32,105 bases of DNA from CBFHOS01 sp965657645 (GCA_965657645.1 CBFHOS010000020.1:1-32105); one strand, 5' to 3'. Positions 7,430-15,545 are shown, numbered from the stretch's first letter. The notes: generated by a model from the letters alone, not told the origin. Program-made: numbers and translations.

Positions 7430-8809
7430 CTAGTTGGGCAAGCTTGATAAAAGCTGGTCCAAAGTCGCCTTGGCATCACCATAGAGCATGCGCGAATTGT
7501 CCTTGAAGAATAGTGGGTTCTCAATGCCGGAATAACCACGGCCTTGACCACGCTTGGAAATGATCACCTGACGGGCTTTCCACACTTCTAGTACTGGCAT
7601 ACCGGCAATCGGGCTTCCGGGATCATCCTGTGCGGCCGGATTAACAATGTCGTTGGCCCCCAGAATAATGACGATATCGGCGTTCGGAAAATCGTCGTTG
7701 ATTTCATCCATTTCCAACACGATGTCATAAGGAACCTTGGCCTCGGCCAGCAACACATTCATATGGCCCGGCAAACGTCCGGCAACCGGATGGATCGCAA
7801 AGCGGACCGATTTGCCCTGTGCCCGCAAACGGCGGGTGATTTCCGACACCGCGCTTTGGGCTTGGGCCACGGCCATGCCATATCCCGGCACAATGATGAT
7901 GTCATCGGCGTCTTGTAAATCAGCGGCAACACTCGCCACATCCGTTGCAATCATCTCGCCTTCAACATCCTGCGCCGAGGCCGTAACCGTGCCCCATCCA
8001 CCCAGAATAACCGAGAGGAAGTTCCGGTTCATAGCGCGGCACATGATATAGGACAGAATGGCACCTGAAGAGCCAACCAGAGCGCCGGTTACAATCAACA
8101 GATCATTACCCAGCAAGAAGCCAGTCGCGGCGGCTGCCCACCCTGAATAGGAATTGAGCATGGAAACAACAACCGGCATATCCGCACCGCCAATGGCCAT
8201 CACCAAATGCGCGCCAAAAATCAGCGCAATCGCGGTCATCACATACAGGGTCGAAATGTTAGGATCATTGAGATACATCGCGCCAAGCACAACACAGATA
8301 AGCACCGCGATAAGGTTTAGGATATTACGGCCGGGCAGGGTCAATGGCTTGCCGCCCAAAACACCAGATAGCTTGCCATAGGCAATGATCGAACCGGTTG
8401 TGGTAACCGCGCCAATAAACACGCCAACAAAAACCTCGACTTCATGGATGATAATCTCGGCCCCGCTAAGACCGGCTGGCGGCGATATTGCAGAATTAAT
8501 ACCGATAAACACCGCGGCAAGTCCGACAAAGGTATGCAAGGCGGCAACCAATTGCGGCATGCCGGTCATCTCGACCCGTCGGGCGACGATGAAACCGATG
8601 ATCGAGCCGATGACAATCATGGGGACTAGCCAATCATAGCTCTTAACTTCGGGGCCGAAAATCGTTGCCGCAACGGCCAGTGCCATGCCGACAATACCAA
8701 ACCAGACAGCGCGCTTGGCGCTTTCTTGGTTAGACAATCCGCCTAGTGACAGAATGAACAGAACGCTGGCTGCAATATAAACGGCCGTTACAATGTTTGA
8801 ACTCATCAT
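7430..8809 (-). CDS. pntB: NAD(P) transhydrogenase subunit beta
   Basis: Beta subunit of the proton-translocating transhydrogenase of the inner membrane, which uses the proton gradient to reduce NADP+ with NADH. The N-terminal two thirds (about residues 1-265) is a series of hydrophobic helices. The C-terminal third is the NADP(H)-binding domain III, with IVPGYGMAVAQAQ, RFAIHPVAGRLPGHMNV and the GANDIVNPAA loop all visible. At 459 residues it is full length. Two tandem ATG codons (8809 and 8806) can serve as the start, with AGGAAAG upstream. It follows pntA by 32 bp on the same strand. It runs convergent to the ABC1 kinase gene, with 70 bp between and no clear terminator hairpin. Confidence 0.98.
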   Translation of the reverse strand: MMSSNIVTAVYIAASVLFILSLGGLSNQESAKRAVWFGIVGMALAVAATIFGPEVKSYDWLVPMIVIGSIIGFIVARRVEMTGMPQLVAALHTFVGLAAVFIGINSAISPPAGLSGAEIIIHEVEVFVGVFIGAVTTTGSIIAYGKLSGVLGGKPLTLPGRNILNLIAVLICVVLGAMYLNDPNISTLYVMTAIALIFGAHLVMAIGGADMPVVVSMLNSYSGWAAAATGFLLGNDLLIVTGALVGSSGAILSYIMCRAMNRNFLSVILGGWGTVTASAQDVEGEMIATDVASVAADLQDADDIIIVPGYGMAVAQAQSAVSEITRRLRAQGKSVRFAIHPVAGRLPGHMNVLLAEAKVPYDIVLEMDEINDDFPNADIVIILGANDIVNPAAQDDPGSPIAGMPVLEVWKARQVIISKRGQGRGYSGIENPLFFKDNSRMLYGDAKATLDQLLSSLPN

Positions 8810-8841
8810 GATGATATGACTTTCCTGTTTCTGGCCTGTAT

Positions 8842-10413
8842 CTAGCTTTTCTGGAACATCGCCAGCATGCGGCGCGTCACCATAAAGCCACCAACAATGT
8901 TGATAGTGGCAATCAATACCGAGATGCTCGCCAAGATCATGACAATCTGGTTACTCGAGCCAATTTGCAGCAATGCACCAAGGATGATAATGCCCGAAAT
9001 CGCGTTCGTTATCGCCATCAGCGGTGTGTGCAAAGCGTGTGACACATTCCAGATCACCTGGAATCCAACAAAGCAAGACAGCACAAATACGATGAAATGC
9101 TGCATAAAGCTGGTTGGGGCGTAACTGCCGATCAATAGCATGAATAAGGCGCCAATGGTGAGAAGACCCAATTGCCTGCGTCCGGCTTTGCGGGTGGCGG
9201 CTAGCTCGGCGGCGGCCTTTTCCTCGGCTGTTGGTTCAACCGGCTTTGGCGCTGTTGGTGCCTTGCCGATGGCCTGCACTTTTGGCGCTGGCGGTGGGAA
9301 GGTTATCTCGCCCGCATGCACCGCGGTGGCCCCGCGGATAACGTCGTCTTCCATATTAATGGCAATCTGGCCGTCTTTTTCAGGGGTCAGATCATCGAGC
9401 ATATGGCGGATATTAGTTGCGTAGAGGGTTGAGCTCTGCGCCGCCATCCGGCTTGGGAAGTCAGTATAGCCGACGATGGTGACGCCGTTCTCGCTGGTGA
9501 TCACCTCATTCGGCACGGTCAGATCGCAATTGCCGCCCTGTTCAGCGGCTAGATCAACCACGACCGAGCCCGGCTTCATCAGCCCGACCATTTCCGCTGG
9601 CCATAATTTTGGCGCTGGACGGCCGGGGATCAAGGCGGTGGTGATGACAATGTCAATTTCCGGGGCTTGGGCCCGAAACAGCGCCATTTCCTTTTCGATA
9701 AATTCCGGTGACGCAGGCTTTGCATAGCCGCCTTCACCAGATGAATCCTCGTCAAATTCCAGCATCAGGAAGTCAGCGCCCATCGAGCTGATTTGCTCGG
9801 CGACTTCGGGGCGCACATCAAATGCCCGCACAACCGCGCCAAGCGATGTTGCCGTGCCGATCGCGGCCAGACCAGCCACGCCAGCACCAATCACCAAAAC
9901 CTTTGCCGGTGGTACTTTGCCCGCGGCGGTAATCTGGCCAGTGAAAAAGCGGCCAAAATGATTGCCAGATTCGATCACCGCACGATAACCGGCAATATTC
10001 GCCATCGATGACAGCACGTCCATTTTTTGCGCACGGCTAATGCGTGGAACCATATCCATCGCAATGGCATTGGCACCGGCTGATTTAAATGTCTCTAACA
10101 GATCCGGATTTTGCGCTGGCCATAGCATGCTGATGACGCTCTGTCCCTTGCGCAAATTGGCATGCTCAGACGGTTCAATACCGCGCACTTTAATAATGAT
10201 GTCGGCGCGCTTCCATAGATCAGCGGCGGTGCTGGCAACAGTTACGCCAGCGGCCTCATAGAGCGTGTCACTAAAGCCTGCGGCCTCACCAGCGCCACTT
10301 TCGATCAGGCATTCATAGCCGAGCTTTTGAAGATGGGCGGCGCTATCGGGGGTCATCGCAACGCGCTTTTCGCCGCTCGCAATTTCCTTTGGGGATCCAA
10401 CTATCATTTTCAT
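8842..10413 (-). CDS. pntA: NAD(P) transhydrogenase subunit alpha
   Basis: Alpha subunit of the transhydrogenase: NAD(H)-binding domain I followed by a short membrane domain. The N-terminus MKMIVGSPKEIASGEKRVAM is the alanine-dehydrogenase/PNT fold. The Rossmann motif VIGAGVAGLAAIG is near residue 175. A Pro/Ala-rich linker (about 380-415) leads to about four membrane helices at the C-terminus. It is the fused E. coli-like form, not the split PntAA/PntAB form known from Rhodospirillum rubrum. I choose the ATG at 10413; the frame is open up to an ATG at 10425 (adding MWWY), and one could also argue for 10407. No start has a strong ribosome site. Confidence 0.96.
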   Translation of the reverse strand: MKMIVGSPKEIASGEKRVAMTPDSAAHLQKLGYECLIESGAGEAAGFSDTLYEAAGVTVASTAADLWKRADIIIKVRGIEPSEHANLRKGQSVISMLWPAQNPDLLETFKSAGANAIAMDMVPRISRAQKMDVLSSMANIAGYRAVIESGNHFGRFFTGQITAAGKVPPAKVLVIGAGVAGLAAIGTATSLGAVVRAFDVRPEVAEQISSMGADFLMLEFDEDSSGEGGYAKPASPEFIEKEMALFRAQAPEIDIVITTALIPGRPAPKLWPAEMVGLMKPGSVVVDLAAEQGGNCDLTVPNEVITSENGVTIVGYTDFPSRMAAQSSTLYATNIRHMLDDLTPEKDGQIAINMEDDVIRGATAVHAGEITFPPPAPKVQAIGKAPTAPKPVEPTAEEKAAAELAATRKAGRRQLGLLTIGALFMLLIGSYAPTSFMQHFIVFVLSCFVGFQVIWNVSHALHTPLMAITNAISGIIILGALLQIGSSNQIVMILASISVLIATINIVGGFMVTRRMLAMFQKS

Positions 10414-10561
10414 ATACCACCACATTAGCAGATTAGATTTGTAACGATGACCGTGCGCGCAGTCATTCGGCCATTAAACATAGTCACACCCTAGCGAAAA
10501 TGCCATAGCCGCCCCGAAAATAACCACCCTAAGGATGTAATGAAACAAAACCGAGAATAAC

Positions 10562-10605
10562 AAAAGCCGCCTTAAATATTCCGGGGAATATTCGGGGCGG
10601 CTTTT
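10562..10605 (-). terminator. Strong intrinsic terminator after rpsU
   Basis: The outer arms AAAAGCCGCC and GGCGGCTTTT enclose an inner perfect stem AATATTCC-GG-GGAATATT. It lies 30 bp beyond the rpsU stop and ends in a T-run on either strand, so it could work in both directions. It should separate rpsU from pntA, which lies further along the same strand. Confidence 0.85.
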
Positions 10606-10635
10606 ATAATTTAGTCCATTTTAAATGGGAGGGGC

Positions 10636-10839
10636 CTAATAGCCCTCGCGCTCGAGGCGTTTGCGCATGAGTTTGCGAACCCGGCGGGTTGACTCAGCTG
10701 ACTCGCGCGCGCGGCGCTCAGATGGCTTTTCGTATGCCCGGCGATTTTTCATCTCACGGAACACACCCTCACGCTGTAGCTTCTTTTTAAGAACCCGCAG
10801 CGCTTGATCCACATTATTGTCTCTAACGGTGACGTACAC
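10636..10839 (-). CDS. rpsU: 30S ribosomal protein bS21
   Basis: Small basic ribosomal protein of the 30S platform, near the 3' end of 16S rRNA. The signature RDNNVDQALRVLKKKLQREG followed by REMKNRR and a basic tail is unmistakable. I set the start at GTG 10839, giving MYVTVRDNN, because family members begin at this point. This makes 67 residues, with AAGGG 11 bases upstream. A GTG at 10848 would add three residues but leaves only 2 bases to the AAGGG. The gene is followed by a strong terminator and diverges from the COQ9 gene, a pairing I associate with alphaproteobacteria. Confidence 0.96.
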   Translation of the reverse strand: MYVTVRDNNVDQALRVLKKKLQREGVFREMKNRRAYEKPSERRARESAESTRRVRKLMRKRLEREGY

Positions 10840-10895
10840 GTCTTTCACATCCCTTCTAAAGATTGCTTGTTAAGCCGTTTTGACAGAAGCGCGTT

Positions 10896-10923
10896 TGTAT
10901 CACAGGCTTAAACTGCCTGTAAA
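10896..10923 (-). promoter_or_regulatory. Candidate rpsU promoter with an internal dyad
   Basis: On the minus strand TTTACA (-35), a 16-base spacer and GATACA (-10) lie about 60 bases upstream of the rpsU start. The spacer overlaps a dyad: on the plus strand acaggc-ttaaact-gcctgt at 10902-10920. An operator inside the promoter is possible. The rest of the 287-bp gap (10840-11126) shows nothing else I can support. Confidence 0.3.
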
Positions 10924-11126
10924 CATTTAAGTCAGACATCTAACCAAAGCGCTCTGATCACTGGCTCAATTGGTCGTATGATCCACCGGTTTTGGCCTGA
11001 TATTGGCGGGTTGGGGGCGTCCAGCTTTCTGATAAGCCCCTTGCGGCGATTCATCCCAACTAACAGGGGTGGTAAAAACCGCCCAAAAGCTTATATTCCA
11101 GACATATTATTACTGGATCTGGAAAT

Positions 11127-11849
11127 ATGAGCAGCAAAACGCCGAATCGGGGGAACCCGGATAATGCACCTGAAAACAGGCCGGATCAAACCGCCGCGGC
11201 AATTGTCGAGGCGGCGTTGATGCATGTGCCGTTTGATGGCTGGGGCAGCGAGGCGTTGCTGGCTGGGGCGAGCGACGCTGGTTTTGGTCCCGAAGCGGTT
11301 GATGCGCATTTTCCCGGCGGTGCTATTGATGCCATCGTCCTGCATTCTGCCCTTGCTGACGAGGCTATGGTAGCGGCATTTGACGCGATGGATGATCGGC
11401 CTGAAAAAATTCACCTGATCATCCGCACGCTTATTCTTATCCGCTTGGAACAGGCCTCGGCGCATAAAGAGGCAGTGCGCCGCGCCCTTAGTGTTCTCGC
11501 ACTTCCGGGCAATGCGCTGATCTCGGCTAAATCGCTCTATCGCACAATCGATTTGATGTGGCGTAGCGCGGGCCAGCGTGACACGGATTTCTCGTTCTAT
11601 ACCAAACGCGCCAGTCTTGCCGGTGTCTATAGCGCAACATTATTGGCATGGGTGGCCGATAATAGCGGTGATATGGAAGCAACCGAGGCATTTTTGGACC
11701 GGCGGCTTGGCGACATTGCCCGCATTCCAAAGGCAACCGCGCCGTTCAAGGCCTTTGCGGGCCTTGGTGCTGGCCTTGGTGCCGGTATCGGCCAAAAACT
11801 GGCCAAAGGGGCGACAATGGCGATGAAAAGACGGTTTTCCCAGCGCTAA
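11127..11849 (+). CDS. COQ9-family ubiquinone biosynthesis protein
   Basis: COQ9-family protein; in eukaryotes COQ9 is a lipid-binding partner of the COQ7 hydroxylase in ubiquinone synthesis. The 240 residues include a helical TetR-like N-terminal half (AAAIVEAALMHVPFDGW, EALLAGASDAGF) and the family core LYRTIDLMWRSAGQRDTDFSFYTKRASLAGVY, which I recognise in segments. The segment that follows, ending WVADNSGD, and the C-terminal RRLGDIARIPK also fit. A GGA site is about 5 bases upstream. It diverges from rpsU. The Gly/Ala-rich tail after residue 215 is not conserved as far as I know. The function in bacteria is less well established. Confidence 0.9.
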   Translation: MSSKTPNRGNPDNAPENRPDQTAAAIVEAALMHVPFDGWGSEALLAGASDAGFGPEAVDAHFPGGAIDAIVLHSALADEAMVAAFDAMDDRPEKIHLIIRTLILIRLEQASAHKEAVRRALSVLALPGNALISAKSLYRTIDLMWRSAGQRDTDFSFYTKRASLAGVYSATLLAWVADNSGDMEATEAFLDRRLGDIARIPKATAPFKAFAGLGAGLGAGIGQKLAKGATMAMKRRFSQR

Positions 11850-11931
11850 CACAGAATAGTTTCCATCAAGAATTCATTGCGTTGGCAGGTAATTTCTGCA
11901 AAGTGGGCTATCATCGCTCAATCGATAAGGA

Positions 11932-11949
11932 CGCCAGAGGGTTCTGGCG
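11932..11949 (+). promoter_or_regulatory. Leader hairpin just upstream of metA
   Basis: CGCCAGA-GGGT-TCTGGCG is a perfect 7-bp stem with a 4-base loop, ending 9 bases before the metA ATG. No normal ribosome site lies between the stem and the start; the only purine-rich run, AGAGGG, is in the 5' arm and loop. This suggests translational control, possibly by a methionine-pathway signal. I could not fit the 109-bp leader to the SAM-II (metA) riboswitch pattern. Confidence 0.4.
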
Positions 11950-11958
11950 ACAATAAGC

Positions 11959-12882
11959 ATGCCGATAAGTGTTCCAGATAACCTGCCCGCCCTCGAGGCG
12001 CTTAACAATGAGGCAGTTGACGTCATTCCGCAAAAGGCAGCGGCGAAGCAGGATATTCGCCCGCTACGCTTGCTTTTGCTGAATTTGATGCCAAAGAAAA
12101 AGGACACAGAGATCCAGTTTGCCCGTTTGTTCGGCAACACTCCTTTGCAGGTGGAAATGATCTTGATGACCACGGCCAGCTATACCCCGCGTAATACAGA
12201 GCCAGGTTATCTGCGCCGGTTCTATCGCCAGCTTGATGATGTGCGTGATGATTATTTTGATGCATTGATCATCACCGGTGCGCCGATCGAAACGCTTCCC
12301 TTTGAGGATGTGACCTATTGGCAAGAGTTAACCGAGATCATGGAATGGTCGCGCACGCATTGTTTCCGCCGTTTGGGTATTTGTTGGGGCGCGCAGGCAT
12401 TGCTGAGCTATTTCCACAATGTGCCAAAGCATGAAATGTCGCAAAAGCTGTTCGGCATTTACACGCTAAAGCTAAAGGATCTGTCGGGCCGGTTGATGAA
12501 CGGCTTTACCGATGAATTTCCGATGCCCGTGTCGCGCTATACCGAAAATAAACCTGACGAATTACGCAATGCCGGTTTGGACATTCTGGCAGAAGGCGAA
12601 GATTGCGGCGTCGCCATGGTGCGTGATCCGGCGACTGGCGATTTATTTGTGCTGAACCATTTGGAATATGACGCTACGACGCTGGCCGAAGAATATGCCC
12701 GTGATGTGAATGAGGGGATGAATACAGCCGTTCCGCATGGCTATTTCCCGGATGATGATCCAACCCGCCCACCAGTTAATTTCTGGCGGCCTTTTGCCTT
12801 TTTGTTAATGAGCAACTGGATCAATGATCTTTATCAGGCGACACCGTTTGATTTGTCGAAGATCGATAGTTCCCAAAAATAG
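11959..12882 (+). CDS. metA: Homoserine O-acyltransferase (MetA), probably acetyl-CoA-specific
   Basis: Activates homoserine by O-acylation, the first committed step of methionine synthesis. The 307 residues align with E. coli MetA almost without gaps: catalytic Cys142 in GICWGAQ, then His234 and Glu236 in NHLEYD. Position 111 is Glu (GAPIETLPF), where succinyl-CoA-using E. coli MetA has Gly. In the MetA family Glu111 is associated with acetyl-CoA use, so O-acetylhomoserine is the likely product. The ATG has no standard ribosome site; a hairpin precedes it. The stop codon abuts the purK stop of the opposite strand with no base between. Confidence 0.95.
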   Translation: MPISVPDNLPALEALNNEAVDVIPQKAAAKQDIRPLRLLLLNLMPKKKDTEIQFARLFGNTPLQVEMILMTTASYTPRNTEPGYLRRFYRQLDDVRDDYFDALIITGAPIETLPFEDVTYWQELTEIMEWSRTHCFRRLGICWGAQALLSYFHNVPKHEMSQKLFGIYTLKLKDLSGRLMNGFTDEFPMPVSRYTENKPDELRNAGLDILAEGEDCGVAMVRDPATGDLFVLNHLEYDATTLAEEYARDVNEGMNTAVPHGYFPDDDPTRPPVNFWRPFAFLLMSNWINDLYQATPFDLSKIDSSQK

Positions 12883-13974
12883 CTAGCCGATCTGGCGGTT
12901 GGTGTGGCCCATCTTGCGGCCAGTTTTCGCCTCGGCTTTGCCATAGAGGTGAAGATGAACGCCGGGGGTTTTAATCAAGGCAGGCACCTTGCCCATATCC
13001 TCACCTAGCAGATTATCCATCTGCCATCGGCCATACGCGTTGGTGGCCCCCATTTCCATAGAGGCTAATGTTCTGGCCAGTTGGGTGAATTGGCTCGTTG
13101 CACAGCCCTCAATCGTCCAATGGAACGAATTATGCGGGCGCGGGGCGATCTCGTTAAATAACAGCCGCCCATCATCGGTGACAAAACTCTCTAGCGCCAT
13201 AACACCAAACAGATCCACCGCATTGGCGAGCATTTCACAGGCGGCCTGACCAGTTTTGATGAGATCGGCGTCAATCGCCGCTGGGGCAATCGAACGGGCC
13301 AGAATACCGCCACTATGATCATTCATGCTGGCGGGGAAATGGCTAATCGATCCATCAATGCCGCGGGCTACCAAAAAGCTGATCTCGGCAGTAAAGGCGA
13401 TCATTTCCTCAAGGATAACATCGTCACTGCCAAGGCTGGCAAATGCCGCGGTTAGATCATCACCGGGGGCAATACGGGCCTGACCCTTGCCATCGTAACC
13501 AAGCTGGCACGTCTTTAGGATACCGGCCCCGTCTAATTCCGCCATCGCCGCGTTCAAATCATTGATAGAGCGGATATGCCAGAAACGCGGTGTGCCAATG
13601 CCCAGATCATTCGCCAACGTCTTTTCGCGGATCCGGTGCTGGGCGGTGTGAAGGGCCTTGGTGCCGGGGCTAACCGGACCATATTCGCCCAGAATTTCCA
13701 ACACCCGTGACGGTACATTCTCAAATTCACTCGTGACCACGTCAACCGCCTCGCCAAAGGCGCGCAGAGCAGTCTCGTCATCATAGGCCGCAGTGGTGGT
13801 GTCATGGGCAATATCACCAGCCGGACTATGCGCCGCATCGGGGGCATAGATATGAGCGCGCAAGCCGAGTTGGCACGCGGCAATCGCAATCATCCGGCCA
13901 AGCTGGCCACTACCCAAAATACCGATGGTCGCTACCGCAGGGGGTGATAATTGGGACGAGTGTGGATTGGTCAT
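12883..13974 (-). CDS. purK: 5-(carboxyamino)imidazole ribonucleotide synthase
   Basis: ATP-grasp enzyme that carboxylates AIR with bicarbonate to N5-CAIR in purine synthesis; PurE then isomerises the product. The N-terminal motif IGILGSGQLGRM is visible, and so are the ATP-grasp elements LKTCQLGYDGKGQ, LEEMIAF and the NEIAPRPHNS loop. The start is ATG 13974, which overlaps the purE stop in an ATGA junction and gives 363 residues, normal for the family. The open frame extends to 14016 inside purE, but that extension is unlikely. Convergent with metA. Confidence 0.97.
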   Translation of the reverse strand: MTNPHSSQLSPPAVATIGILGSGQLGRMIAIAACQLGLRAHIYAPDAAHSPAGDIAHDTTTAAYDDETALRAFGEAVDVVTSEFENVPSRVLEILGEYGPVSPGTKALHTAQHRIREKTLANDLGIGTPRFWHIRSINDLNAAMAELDGAGILKTCQLGYDGKGQARIAPGDDLTAAFASLGSDDVILEEMIAFTAEISFLVARGIDGSISHFPASMNDHSGGILARSIAPAAIDADLIKTGQAACEMLANAVDLFGVMALESFVTDDGRLLFNEIAPRPHNSFHWTIEGCATSQFTQLARTLASMEMGATNAYGRWQMDNLLGEDMGKVPALIKTPGVHLHLYGKAEAKTGRKMGHTNRQIG

Positions 13975-14474
13975 GATGGGCTGTCGGCTACACTTGCGCT
14001 CTGGGCGTGACGCCATGCCAGCATTTTATCGGCAAGGCTCTGGTCCAATAGGGCCAGAATCTGGATCGCCATAAGGGCCGCATTCTTGGCCCCCGGTACG
14101 CCGATTGCCAATGTGCCAACAGGAACGCCAGCTGGCATCTGGACGATTGATAGTAACGAATCCATGCCTTTTAGCGCGGCCGATTCAATGGGCACGCCCA
14201 ATACCGGCAAATGCGTATGGGCGGCAATCATCCCCGGCAAATGCGCGGCACCGCCAGCCCCGGCGATAATCACGCCAAAGCCTTGTTCATGGGCGGTCTC
14301 GGCAAAGTCGGAAAGGCGTTTTGGGGTGCGGTGCGCCGAGATGATTTTCACCTCATGGGCGGCGCCGAACTCATCCAGAATGGCGGCCGCTTCTTGCATG
14401 GTTTTCCAGTCAGACTGGCTGCCCATACAAATGGCAATTTTTGGCGTTGTGCCTGATGCTGGAAGGGTAACCAT
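13971..14474 (-). CDS. purE: N5-carboxyaminoimidazole ribonucleotide mutase, class I
   Basis: Converts the PurK product N5-CAIR to CAIR. The 167 residues carry CMGSQSDWKTM, the catalytic SAHRTP with His48 (His45 in E. coli), and AGAGGAAHLPGM, followed by LPVLGVPI. Pairing with purK shows it is the bacterial class I mutase, not the class II AIR carboxylase. AGGGAA lies about 10 bases upstream of the ATG. It overlaps purK by 4 bases (ATGA). Confidence 0.97.
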   Translation of the reverse strand: MVTLPASGTTPKIAICMGSQSDWKTMQEAAAILDEFGAAHEVKIISAHRTPKRLSDFAETAHEQGFGVIIAGAGGAAHLPGMIAAHTHLPVLGVPIESAALKGMDSLLSIVQMPAGVPVGTLAIGVPGAKNAALMAIQILALLDQSLADKMLAWRHAQSASVADSPS

Positions 14475-14533
14475 GATGGCGCGTTCCCTATGTTAGAATT
14501 CGAAAGTGAAAAGACCGGATTATGAGAAAAATA

Positions 14534-14749
14534 TTAGGCGATAATGTCGGGCAGAATAATGCTCCGCAATTGGGTGATTTCGTCCTTTAGTATCAATTTG
14601 CGTTTTTTTAACCGCTGTAACTTGAGCTGATCAAAGGGGATATCATCGCTAAGACGCTCAATCACGTCATCAAGATCGCGATGTTCCGATTCCAGGTCCG
14701 CCAGCTGGGCAAGCAAGGCGTCTTTATCATCCTGTGTCTCGGTATCCAA
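14534..14749 (-). CDS. DUF465 (YdcH-like) small coiled-coil protein
   Basis: 71-residue charged protein of the DUF465/YdcH family, function unknown. The pattern of LADLESEHRDLDDVI followed by QLKLQRLKKRKLILKDEI is characteristic and predicts a helical coiled coil. The start is TTG: a strong GGAGG lies 7 bases before it and no nearby ATG fits. It is 59 bp upstream of purE on the same strand, a neighbourhood I have seen in other alphaproteobacteria but cannot verify here. Confidence 0.85.
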   Translation of the reverse strand: MDTETQDDKDALLAQLADLESEHRDLDDVIERLSDDIPFDQLKLQRLKKRKLILKDEITQLRSIILPDIIA

Positions 14750-14801
14750 TTGATGTCCTCCAATGGTGCCAGTCTAGCGATCAAGCCGACTGGCGCGCGG
14801 G

Positions 14802-15365
14802 TTACGGAAGCTCACTAATATTAACGACCTGTTCCTCAGTTTGGGTTGTGCCGCCAGCTTTCTCGATGGCCGCGTCCAGATCCTGTTGCTTGCAAAGACC
14901 CAGCATAGCCGGATGCTTGGCCGAAATATTGGCAATGTTCCAATGTGTGCGGTCACGGATCTTGGCGATGGTTTCCTTGGTCGTGCCGATCAATTTGATG
15001 ATCTGGCTATCCTTTAGCTCGCTATGGTGCTTGACCAACCATGCAATCCCATCTGGCTTGTCACCGCGGCGGGCAACCGGCACATAGCGCGGGCCTTTGG
15101 TACGCCGATTTGGTGTTGGCAGGTTAGATGTCGCCAAGACAAGGCGCGCCGATGGATCATTCTGGCAGCGGTCTAATTCTTCTTGGGTAATCTGGCCGTT
15201 TTGAACCGGATCATAGCCCAAAATGCCAATGCCAGCTTCGCCGTCGGCGATAGACTGAATTTCCAGCGGGTGCAGATTGCAGAAATCGCCAATCTGATCG
15301 AACGAAAGCGAAGTGTTGTCGATCAGCCAGACGGCGGACGCTTTAGGCATAAGAAGCTGTGTCAT
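14802..15365 (-). CDS. trcR: TrcR/DUF1013 family transcriptional regulator
   Basis: DUF1013 protein, the family of the Caulobacter cell-cycle transcriptional regulator TrcR, restricted to alphaproteobacteria. The 187 residues start MTQLLMPKASAVWLIDNTSLSFDQI. Two helix-turn-helix-like segments are visible: LSFDQIGDFCNLHPLEIQSI near 20-40 and LKDSQIIKLIGTTKETIAKI near 115-135, the latter followed by HWNIANI. The ATG has AAAGG about 10 bases upstream, and a good sigma70-like promoter lies about 80 bases upstream. The C-terminal acidic tail is variable. It diverges from the DUF1192 gene. Confidence 0.88.
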   Translation of the reverse strand: MTQLLMPKASAVWLIDNTSLSFDQIGDFCNLHPLEIQSIADGEAGIGILGYDPVQNGQITQEELDRCQNDPSARLVLATSNLPTPNRRTKGPRYVPVARRGDKPDGIAWLVKHHSELKDSQIIKLIGTTKETIAKIRDRTHWNIANISAKHPAMLGLCKQQDLDAAIEKAGGTTQTEEQVVNISELP

Positions 15366-15441
15366 AATATCTAACCTTTTGCCACGCCGACCATAGTTGG
15401 TCCGACGTGTTTTTTCTCGAAGATTGAGAGGAAACTATCCC

Positions 15442-15470
15442 TTTATATCAATGATAGAGACAATTTGCAA
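15442..15470 (-). promoter_or_regulatory. Promoter of trcR
   Basis: On the minus strand TTGCAA (15470-15465), exactly 17 bases, then TATAAA (15447-15442). Both elements are close to sigma70 consensus with ideal spacing, 77 bases before the trcR start. Its leader RNA would contain a small hairpin, GACCA-ACTA-TGGTC, near 15390. Confidence 0.55.
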
Positions 15471-15478
15471 AGCCTCCC

Positions 15479-15507
15479 TTTGCCGCGTTGGCGAAAAGGT
15501 GGATAAT
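15479..15507 (+). promoter_or_regulatory. Candidate promoter of the DUF1192 gene
   Basis: TTTGCC (15479-15484), 17 bases, then GATAAT (15502-15507; 5 of 6 with consensus), 38 bases before the ATG. It starts 9 bp from the trcR -35 element, so the two divergent promoters lie back to back. Confidence 0.4.
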
Positions 15508-15545
15508 CAGGATATATTGGATCTGGTCAAAAGAGAGGGCAAAAG

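Noticed and set aside
11850..11958. SAM-II riboswitch before metA
   Set aside because: I could not find the GATTT element or the GCTAAAAAGG-type 3' segment expected for SAM-II; only a simple hairpin is supported.
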